64,000 nucleotides of DNA from Pseudomonas sp. Q11 (GTDB lineage: Bacteria > Pseudomonadota > Gammaproteobacteria > Pseudomonadales > Pseudomonadaceae), in assembly GCF_024494355.1 (NCBI RefSeq), contig NZ_JAKNQY010000027.1, forward strand, positions 19,734 through 83,733. Reading direction: 5' to 3'. Numbering within the stretch: the first letter of the stretch is position 1; each line of letters begins with the position of its first letter. A program made the position numbers and the translations under genes. The notes under the pieces were generated by a model that worked only from the letters and a program-made list of their open reading frames with translations, searched no databases and was not told the origin of the DNA. Below are positions 25,011 through 32,900 of this stretch, one piece after another.

Positions 25011-25037
25011 GCCATCGCGAGCCTGCTCGCGATAGCG
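25011..25037. repeat. Single REP element after fcs
   Basis: One REP-like palindrome (GCCATCGCGAGCCTGCTCGCGATAGCGG core) in the 246-base gap between fcs and vanR. Probably limits read-through into vanR. Confidence 0.6.
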
Positions 25038-25197
25038 GTCTGAAGTGCGCCGCTGATTTTGCTGACCCACCGCCATAGCCTTGCTGCCACAGCATTTTCC
25101 TGTAACCGATTGCTCTTGCGTTTGCTCCATACTCCGCCGTGACACACCGTCCCAAGCCTTCTACTATGACGACTCTGTTTTCTCTGGAAGAACCTGG

Positions 25198-25911
25198 ATG
25201 AGTAAGCCCGGCCAAACGGTGCTGGTCGCATTGCGCAGGATGATCGCCTCAGGCGAGCTGGCGGGCGGTGAGCGCTTGATGGAAATTCCCACGGCCGAGT
25301 TGTTCGGTGTTTCGCGAATGCCGGTGCGTATGGCGTTTCGTACCCTGGAGCAGGAAGGGCTGCTGGTGCGTTTCGGTGGTCGCGGATTCCAGGTACGCTC
25401 AGTCAGTGCCGAGGAAATCGCCGGGGCCGTGGAAGTGCGTGGTGTGCTCGAAGGCCTGGCCGCGCGGCAAACGGCCGAGCACGGCTTATCCGAAGCGGGT
25501 CGAGCGGCGCTTGAACAATGCCTGGTGCAGGGCGACGAACTGTTTGCCAAGGGCTATGTGACCGAGGACGACCTTGAGGTCTATCACGACTTGAACATGC
25601 GCTTCCATCAGGTGATCGTCGAGGGTAGCCACAACCCGGCGATTGCCGATGCCCTGGCTCGCAACGATCACCTGCCATTTGCCTCAGTCACCGCCCTGGC
25701 GGTGGATCGTCAGAACATGGCCGGCGAATTTCGCCGCTTCAACTACGCCCACATGCAGCACCACTCGGTGTTCGACGCGCTGATCCATCGCCAGGCTGCC
25801 CGTGCCGAGGCGATCATGCGCGAACATGCCAATGCGACTTTGCGTTATGCCGAGGTGTTCGGCTCGACGCTGGCTGATGAGCGGATGACGGTGATTCTTC
25901 GTTCGGAGTGA
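25198..25911 (+). CDS. vanR: VanR, GntR-family repressor of vanillate genes
   Basis: A 237-residue GntR/FadR-type regulator: N-terminal winged HTH (about 8-70, TAELFGVSRMPVRMAFRTLE) and a C-terminal FCD ligand domain with metal-binding His residues (YHDLNMRFHQVIVEGSHNP). It lies directly beside vanAB, and the vanA upstream region holds ATGGATCCAT palindromes close to the VanR operator described in other proteobacteria. It should repress vanAB until vanillate binds. ATG 25198 is the start with the family-like N-terminus. Confidence 0.93.
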   Translation: MSKPGQTVLVALRRMIASGELAGGERLMEIPTAELFGVSRMPVRMAFRTLEQEGLLVRFGGRGFQVRSVSAEEIAGAVEVRGVLEGLAARQTAEHGLSEAGRAALEQCLVQGDELFAKGYVTEDDLEVYHDLNMRFHQVIVEGSHNPAIADALARNDHLPFASVTALAVDRQNMAGEFRRFNYAHMQHHSVFDALIHRQAARAEAIMREHANATLRYAEVFGSTLADERMTVILRSE

Positions 25912-25924
25912 GCGCGCGTACGGT

Positions 25925-26016
25925 TGTGGGAGCTAAGCTTGCTTGCGATCGCAGTCTGTCAGCCGATAGCAATGCTGACTGAGTCGCGGCCATCGCGAGC
26001 AAGCTTTGCTCCCACA
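25925..26016. repeat. REP-type inverted pair between vanR and vanB
   Basis: Two TGTGGGAGC...-type arms in opposite orientation, at about 25925-25950 and 25992-26016, lying between the convergent vanR and vanB genes. Likely a bidirectional terminator. Confidence 0.7.
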
Positions 26017-26038
26017 AAGCTCTCCCACAGGGTATTGG

Positions 26039-26989
26039 TCAGATATCCAACACCAAAAGTGGCGTCTTCGAGCGGGAGCAGCACGGCGTGAACTGATCGT
26101 TGCAAGCCTGTTCAGCCTCGGTCAGAAACATGTCCCGGTGCTCCGGCACGCCTTCGAGCACGCGGGTCAGGCAGGTGCCGCACACGCCTTGTTCACACGA
26201 GATCGGAATCTCGATGCCATGACTCTCCAGCACCTGCACCACGCTTCGGTCGGCGGGTACTTCGAAGACCTGGCCGCTGCTGGCGACTTTCACCGAGAAG
26301 CTGCCGTCCGCGCGAGTGTCGGTGGGCACAGCGGCAAAGTACTCGCGGTGCAAGCAGGTTTCCTGCCAGCTCTGGACCTTGGCGGTGTCGAGTACATGCT
26401 GCATGAAACCGCCGGGGCCGCACACATAGAGGTGCAGGTCGTCACTGGGGGCGGCCAGGAGCCTGGCAGCGTCCAGCATTGTAGCCGGCTCTTCATCGAA
26501 ATGCAGAAACACCCGGTCGGCATAAGGCGACTGGCGCAAGCGTTCGATAAAGGCCGCACGCTCCCTGGACCTGGCGCAGTAATGCAGCTCGAACGCCGCA
26601 CCGCTCTGGGCCAGGTGTTCGGCCATGCACAGGATCGGCGTAATGCCGATACCGCCGGCAAACAGCAGGCTGCGCCGAGCCTCCGGGGCAAGGGGGAACA
26701 AGTTGCGCGGTTCGCTGATCAGCAGGCGTGCGCCTGGCAGAATCTGTTCATGTAAATTGCGCGAACCGCCTCGGGACGCTGCATCCTTGAGCACCCCGAT
26801 GAGGTAGCGATGTCGTTCCTCGGGATGATTGCACAGCGAATACTGGCGAATCATGCCGTTGGGCAAGTGCACGTCGATATGGGCACCGGCGGTGAACGCC
26901 GGTAATGGCTGGCCGTCGACACTCGTCAGCTCGTAGCTGCAAATGTCCTGGGCTTCGTTGTGCCGAGCCGTGACCTGGACTTCAATCAT
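26039..26989 (-). CDS. vanB: Vanillate O-demethylase reductase subunit
   Basis: A 316-residue class IA-type reductase that passes electrons from NADH to VanA. The flavin-binding segment is RQYSLCNHPEERHRYLIGVL, then the NAD domain (LLFAGGIGITPILCMAEHLA), and a C-terminal plant-type [2Fe-2S] domain with CEQGVCGTC and a fourth Cys further on. The start (ATG 26989) overlaps the vanA stop by 4 bases, so the two subunits are translationally coupled. Confidence 0.96.
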   Translation of the reverse strand: MIEVQVTARHNEAQDICSYELTSVDGQPLPAFTAGAHIDVHLPNGMIRQYSLCNHPEERHRYLIGVLKDAASRGGSRNLHEQILPGARLLISEPRNLFPLAPEARRSLLFAGGIGITPILCMAEHLAQSGAAFELHYCARSRERAAFIERLRQSPYADRVFLHFDEEPATMLDAARLLAAPSDDLHLYVCGPGGFMQHVLDTAKVQSWQETCLHREYFAAVPTDTRADGSFSVKVASSGQVFEVPADRSVVQVLESHGIEIPISCEQGVCGTCLTRVLEGVPEHRDMFLTEAEQACNDQFTPCCSRSKTPLLVLDI

Positions 26990-28062
26990 GCTCGCTGCTC
27001 CCCTTGATCGGTGCTGGCAATCAATCCCGCTTGCGGCTCGCGCTCACGGGCAATCAAACGCTCCAGCACCCGACGCGACTGCACGCCGCCGGCATCGATA
27101 TTGAGCTTGAGCAGGCTGCGTTGCGGATGGTCCAGCAGGTTGTGTTGCTGGCGTTCGAGCATCTCCAGGTCTTCGCTGAAAATCTTGCCCTGGCCTTCGC
27201 GAATGCTGGCAGTCAGCGCCTCGTCCTGCGGCTGAAAGTGCCGGGCCATGCCCCAGAAGTACCAGATGGACGTCTCGGTTTCCGGGGTGATGAAGTCCAC
27301 CACGATGCTTGACGCCTTGAACTGCGGCGCGGCGTGGTACCCGCCGTTACCGGCATGGGCCACGCCGACTTCGATCAGCACGTGGCTGGGCGGGGTGAAA
27401 CGGCAGATCTGCCAGCGGTCCACCGGCACGTCGTCGGCGAGGTTGTTGCCGCGCAAGGCCATGCGCCAGAAGGGCGGGGGCATGATGTTTTCCATGTGCC
27501 GGGCGGTGACCACTTCATCACCTTCGACCGTGGTCACCGGCGGCGCCTCGTCGATTTCCTTCTGGCCGATGCTGGAGGCGTGCACGTAGGTTTCGTGGGT
27601 CAGGTCCATCAGGTTGTCGATCATCAGGCGATAATCGCACTGGATATGGAACAGGCCGCCACCGTAGGCCCACTCGTCGCTTTCGGCCCATTCAAGCGGG
27701 TGGATCAACGTCGGGTCGGCCAGGGCCTGATCACCGGGCCAAACCCAGATAAAACCATGACGCTCCTGTACCGCAAAGGTCTTGTTGCAAGGGAATCCGC
27801 GTACCCGTTGCCCTGGCATTTCGACGGTCTTGCCGTCGCAACCCATCACCAGACCGTGATAGCCGCACACCAGGTTACCGTTTTCGACATAGCCCAAAGA
27901 GAGCGGGGCGCCGCGATGAGGGCAGAAGTTCTCGACGGCCGCGACCTTGCCTTCATGCCCACGATAAAAAACCATCTTCTCGCCGCAGATCTGGCGGCCT
28001 AGAGGTTTGTCGGTGATTTCATCGGGGGTGCAGGCTACGTACCAGGTGTTCTTGGGATACAT
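26986..28062 (-). CDS. vanA: Vanillate O-demethylase oxygenase subunit
   Basis: A 358-residue Rieske non-heme iron oxygenase that removes the methyl group of vanillate, giving protocatechuate and formaldehyde. The Rieske motif is CPHRG...CGYHG (about residues 47-69); the mononuclear iron site is DNLMDLTHETYVH. GGAGA lies 8 bases before ATG 28062; the longer upstream frame is not supported. First gene of vanAB, with its promoter and VanR sites in the divergent gap. Confidence 0.96.
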   Translation of the reverse strand: MYPKNTWYVACTPDEITDKPLGRQICGEKMVFYRGHEGKVAAVENFCPHRGAPLSLGYVENGNLVCGYHGLVMGCDGKTVEMPGQRVRGFPCNKTFAVQERHGFIWVWPGDQALADPTLIHPLEWAESDEWAYGGGLFHIQCDYRLMIDNLMDLTHETYVHASSIGQKEIDEAPPVTTVEGDEVVTARHMENIMPPPFWRMALRGNNLADDVPVDRWQICRFTPPSHVLIEVGVAHAGNGGYHAAPQFKASSIVVDFITPETETSIWYFWGMARHFQPQDEALTASIREGQGKIFSEDLEMLERQQHNLLDHPQRSLLKLNIDAGGVQSRRVLERLIAREREPQAGLIASTDQGEQRA

Positions 28063-28093
28063 GACGGATCTCCGGACGGATGTTGTTGTGCTT

Positions 28094-28179
28094 ATGGATC
28101 CATTAACTCTCTTAACTATTTCAGTTGTCAATATTTTTGGCGTTCTGGTGGACGGTCGGTGGTCTTTAATGGATCCATT
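28094..28179. promoter_or_regulatory. Two VanR operator palindromes in the vanA/araC gap
   Basis: ATGGATCCAT at 28094-28103 and again within the 12-bp palindrome AATGGATCCATT at 28168-28179. Both resemble the known VanR operator ATTGGATCCAAT. The first overlaps the predicted vanA -10 region; the second lies about 75 bases upstream. Confidence 0.75.
28102..28131 (-). promoter_or_regulatory. Probable vanA promoter
   Basis: On the minus strand TTGACA (28131-28126), 18-base spacer, GTTAAT (28107-28102). The -35 is consensus and the -10 weak; the -10 overlaps the first VanR palindrome. Confidence 0.5.
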
Positions 28180-28278
28180 TGTTTTCGTTGCTGCACAAAA
28201 AAACTGCACAAATCTTCCAGACACCCTCGCCGCCAGCGGTTAACCTGCTCGTGCTGATGACACAAAACGGGACTGCCC

Positions 28279-29115
28279 ATGACGGCGCGCAACTGGATCG
28301 ATCTCAAGCAGGACGCCGCGTCCGGTATCGAGACCGTGCGCGCGCATTTCGAGGGGCATGCCTACGATCCCCATTGGCACGACGCCTATCTGGTGGGCGT
28401 GACCGAACAGGGCGTGCAGCAGTTCCATTGTCGCCGCCAGCAACACAACAGCACGCCGGGCAAGGTGTTCCTGCTTGAGCCCGGCGAGTTGCATGACGGC
28501 AATGCGCCCCACGACCACGGGTTTACCTACCGCACCTTGTACCTGGAACCCCAATGGCTGGAGCGCGAGTTGCGCTCCTTGTTCGACGTAGCCCCGGACA
28601 ACGCCCAGTTGGGGTTCGCCGCCACCCTGACCGACGATGCGCGGCTGGCGAGTGCCACGGCCTTGGCTTTCCAGAGCCTGCATGAGCAGGAGATTCGCAT
28701 CGTGCGCCAGACGGCCCTCGATACCCTGTTGGCCAACCTGACTCAACACTTGCAATGGCGGGCACGGATCAACCCGGACCCGCGGCTGCCGTTGGTGGCG
28801 CAGCAGGCCCGGGATTATCTGCACAGCCACCTGAGCGACGACATCGGTCTGGATGACCTGGCACGGGTTACCGGCGTGGATCGTTTTCGCCTGACCCGTG
28901 CGTTCAAGGCTGCTTTCGGCCTGGCGCCCCATGCCTATCTGATCCAGTTGCGCCTGGCCCGTGCCCGGCGCTTGCTGGCCTCTGGCGAGAGCGCCGGGGC
29001 GGTGGCGGCCATGCTCGGTTTTGCCGACCAGAGCCACATGGGCCGCTGGTTCCAGCGTGCCTATCGCCTGAGCCCGGCGGACTACCGCAAGCGCTGCTCA
29101 ATTGTTCCAGACTGA
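28279..29115 (+). CDS. AraC-family transcriptional regulator
   Basis: A 278-residue AraC-type regulator: N-terminal cupin-like ligand domain (HAYDPHWHDAYLVGVTEQGV, about 27-46) and C-terminal double HTH (about 180-275, DIGLDDLARVTGVDRFRLTR). It is divergent from vanA across the region with VanR sites and precedes a LysE/RhtB exporter by 53 bases. AraC regulators with this cupin commonly control an adjacent amino-acid exporter, so the exporter is the likelier target than vanAB (inference). Confidence 0.88.
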   Translation: MTARNWIDLKQDAASGIETVRAHFEGHAYDPHWHDAYLVGVTEQGVQQFHCRRQQHNSTPGKVFLLEPGELHDGNAPHDHGFTYRTLYLEPQWLERELRSLFDVAPDNAQLGFAATLTDDARLASATALAFQSLHEQEIRIVRQTALDTLLANLTQHLQWRARINPDPRLPLVAQQARDYLHSHLSDDIGLDDLARVTGVDRFRLTRAFKAAFGLAPHAYLIQLRLARARRLLASGESAGAVAAMLGFADQSHMGRWFQRAYRLSPADYRKRCSIVPD

Positions 29116-29168
29116 CCGCGACTTCGCAGGGATGATCAAGCGATCGATCCTTACCGAGAAGCCGCTCC

Positions 29169-29771
29169 ATGGACCAGTTACTGCCGTTTGCCTTGTTCGC
29201 GTTTGTCGCCTCCATCACTCCGGGCCCGACCAATATCCTGGTGCTGAGCCATAGCTCGCGCTTCGGCTTGGCAACCACCGTGCCGATCATCCTCGGCGCC
29301 TGTGCGGCAGCGGCCTTGCTGGTGCTCTTGGTTGGCACCGGGCTGGGGGACATGCTTGCGCGCCATGCCACGCTTCAAACGTTGCTCTCATGGGCGGGCA
29401 TCGCCTGGCTGACTTGGATGGCCTGGCAGATTTTCCGCGCGCCGGCCCAGGCCATCGACCCGGACCGCCCGGCCGAAGGCCCGCGCCTGGGCTTGGCGGG
29501 GGCGGCCGGGTTGCAGTTGGTGAACCCGAAAACCTGGATGATGGCGTTGGCGGTGGTCAGCGTCTTCGCGGGGGGCGAGGCCGACCGGACCGTGCGGGTC
29601 CTCTGGCTGTCCCTGGCGTTCTTCGCCATTTCGATCCCGTGCATGACCGTCTGGGCTTATCTGGGCCGCGGCGCCGCACGGTTCTGCCGGTCCGCCGTGG
29701 CGATGGGGCGGTTCAACCGGGTCATGGCGGTGATGCTGCTGGTGTCGGCGTGGTTGACGTTAGTGATGTAG
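29169..29771 (+). CDS. LysE/RhtB-family exporter
   Basis: A 200-residue inner-membrane protein with about six hydrophobic helices. The family signature near the N-terminus is FVASITPGPTNILVLSHSS and NPKTWMMALAVVSVF lies in the middle. Members export amino acids or related small molecules. It follows the AraC-type regulator closely in the same direction and is probably its target. Substrate not determinable. Confidence 0.88.
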   Translation: MDQLLPFALFAFVASITPGPTNILVLSHSSRFGLATTVPIILGACAAAALLVLLVGTGLGDMLARHATLQTLLSWAGIAWLTWMAWQIFRAPAQAIDPDRPAEGPRLGLAGAAGLQLVNPKTWMMALAVVSVFAGGEADRTVRVLWLSLAFFAISIPCMTVWAYLGRGAARFCRSAVAMGRFNRVMAVMLLVSAWLTLVM

Positions 29772-29920
29772 CAGCGATCTACCTGCTCCCGGGGCACCGC
29801 AATCCCTTGCAACGGTTGGACGGTATCAAAACACTGTTGATTTGGAGAGCATCGGCCACGCCAGAACTAACGTGCTTTAGCGCTCGAACGAACACACGAC
29901 CCCAAGGAAGGAGGTCCATC

Positions 29921-32900
29921 ATGTCCACTCAAGATACCCCTATCGATTTTATCCGCGCCAGGCTACCCGCCTGGTTGAAGCGGACCACACGACACCGGCA
30001 GACGCGTTTCAAAGTGCTCACCCGGCAATTGCAGCGCGACAGTGATGCGCTCAATGCACTGCTCAGCGACCTGCCGGGGCCCTATGCGTTCACCCTTGAT
30101 CAGCTCAAGACCCAGCCAGAAGTACAGGATTGGCACCGGATGATTGGCTCCGGCACGGTGGCGGACGCAGTACGCCGGGCCAGGGTCAGGCGAAGTTCCT
30201 TCGTCACCGATCCCTCGCTGTCGGTGGTCGAAGCGGTCATGCGCAATTACCCTCCCGCCGACGCGGTCGCTGGCAGTGATTTCGATAACAAGGGCGAACT
30301 GTTCATCCAGGGGCGGCGAGGAGAGTTTTCCCTGGGGGACACCCCGTCAGACAGGGCGACACTGGCCACGACCCCGGCCAGTTTCGCCAGCCTGTGTCGC
30401 CGCATGGATGTGGGCGGGGCCTATCGGCAGTTGCTCGAACAGAAAATGCCGCGTATTGCCGATGAGGTGCCCGCGATTGCCAAGGCCTACATGGCGTACG
30501 CCCGCAGCCAGCTCGCCTATGACGCCTACGAGGCCAAGCTGGATGGGCGCCTGGATGAAACCGGTGAGCGGTTGCTGGCCCATGTGGGCGTTCATCTCGA
30601 AGACCGGGCCGTCGCCCCCCTGGCCTGCGAGGTCAAGGTGCTGGAGTTGCTGTCGGCGCCCTTGTTTGGCGTCCGGGTGTATTGGGGGGTGAAGGGCGAT
30701 GCCCAGGGTGTTCGCCCGATTGTCTTGCACATGCCCCATGACACCGTGGCGCCGCTCAAGCAGTTTCCAAGCTTGCAGGCGCTGTCGGCGGAGCTCACCG
30801 AACGGCTGCGCAAACGCCGCTATCGCCAGGGCCTGATGCATTACCTCCCGTTGCGTCTGCAGGCCAGCCTGGGCACGGTGCTGCACGATCAAGTGGAGTG
30901 GAAGGTGACGGACAACCTCAATCTCTTCCAGGAAATTCATGCGCGCATCAGCGGTTGGCGCGAGGGCGAGCCGGGTGAGGATGGCGATCAACGGCACATC
31001 CGGATACCCACGCCCAAGGTGGCCTGGGATCTGAAAGACCTGCGCGAGGATCATTGGCACGCTTGCTACCACGAATGGCGTGGCCATGCCTTGGCCAATG
31101 CTTCGGCGCTGATGGTCCCGACCAAGGACCAGGACTGGCGCGCGCTGCTGGCGCGCCTCGACTACTGGGAAAAGCTCGTTGAAAGTTCGCTAATGGTTGC
31201 CGCGACCTTCTTCCCGTTTTTCGCGCCCATCGGCATGACCGCCGCGGCGGTCGGTGGCGTGCGCCTGGTGTACGAAATCTTCGAAGGTATCCAGGCGTTC
31301 AACGAAGGTCACGCACAAGAAGGTATCGAGCATATCTTCAACGTGTTGTTCGGGGTCGCTCAGGGCGCCTACCTGGGCTTCGTCGGTGGATCCGTTGAAC
31401 CCATGCCGGTACGTGACGGCACCACGCGTCTGTGGAATGGCGACGTCAGCGCCTTCGAAGCGCAACGCTTGCCCCCCGTGGAGGCCGAGCAGGACGCCTG
31501 GGGTGTCTGGCGCACGACCGACGCGGCGTGGGTGCGTATCGAAGATCGCTACTTCGAAGTCCAGGGCGCGGAGGACGCCTTGAACCTGCGTCTGCCGACC
31601 GGGCACCGAGGTGTGACGCCGCCGCTGGAATGGAGCCGTGCCCGCGGCTGGCAATGGGTCCATCGCAATCCGTTGCAGCGCGATAACCTGGCGTTGTTGC
31701 GGACCTTTGCCGAGACGCCCGCCGAGCTGGATGATACGGCGCTCCTGGCCGTGCAACGGCAGGTCGGCATCAGCGAGGCGCATTTGCGTTATCTGCAAGT
31801 CCAGGGGCGGCCGATGCCGGCGATACTGGCTGATGCCTTGGATGAAGCACGGAGCTGGCAGTGGGTGCGGCACACCATTGAACGCCTGCGCCGTGGCGAA
31901 GCGCCGGGGGGCTCGCATTTTCGCATCGTCCAGACCCTCGTCGATCTACCGGGATGGCCCGAGGGCTTGACGTTGCGCTACCACGATGGCGTGAGGCTCT
32001 ACCCGGTGGGTGACATCGCCGACACGCGCTTTCTATGGTTGAGCAAAGCGGATCTGGAGCACGACGCCTGGGCGGCCCGCATTCTGGGAAACCTGAGCAT
32101 GGACGAGCAGAATGTGCTGCTCGGGCAACGCAGTTTCGGCCTGCGCCCGCTGGAGCGCAGCCGCTTGTTGGCCGGACGCTGGGCCGGGTACCTGGAACGC
32201 AATGCCTCGCGAGTGAACGCGGCCATGGCCCGTCACGTCGGGCGTGATCCCTTGGCTGCCCCGGTGATGCGGACGTTCCCGAACCTGCCCGAATCCATCG
32301 CCAACGAGCTGGTCCACGGGATCGCAGGTCGTGACCGGTTGCGCTTGCTGGAAGGCAAGGTGAACGAGAACCTCGGCAAGCAGTGCGCCGAAGCCTTGCG
32401 CGAGCTGCGCCTGACCCGTGCCTTGCGTGCCCTGGAGCGGGGCGAAGGCACCGTGGATCGTGACCGCATCGTCATGGGCCTGCTGGGCAATGCGCCCCGG
32501 TTGCAAGGACGCGTGCATCTGCGCCTTTGGTTGCGCGAGCTGCAAGACCCGATAACGGTGGGGGAGGACGGCCCCTTGAAAACCCTTCGCCAGGAAGGTG
32601 ACAAGTACCGCCCCTTTGACGAAACCGGCGAAGAATTGGCAAACCCCATGAATCTCGAGGATGCGCTGCTGCGGGCGCTATCGGACGACGCCCGCCAGGC
32701 GCTGGGTTTGAATATCTGGGAGGCGGACAAGCTTCGGTCCCAGTTGCTTGCACAGGCCCTGGAGGACCGGCAAGGCCTGCGCCCCTACCTGTTGATGAGG
32801 CGCCTGGGCAGTGTCGGATCGCGGCCGCAATGGTTGAACGGCCACTTGGTGTACCCCCTCAGCGGCCGTGGCAGGCTGTCGCTGCAAGACTGGCGCGGCA

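Noticed and set aside
29390..29920. N-terminal extension of the toxin-like reading frame
   Set aside because: It overlaps the LysE gene in another frame; the strong AGGAGG site and protein-like sequence start at 29921.
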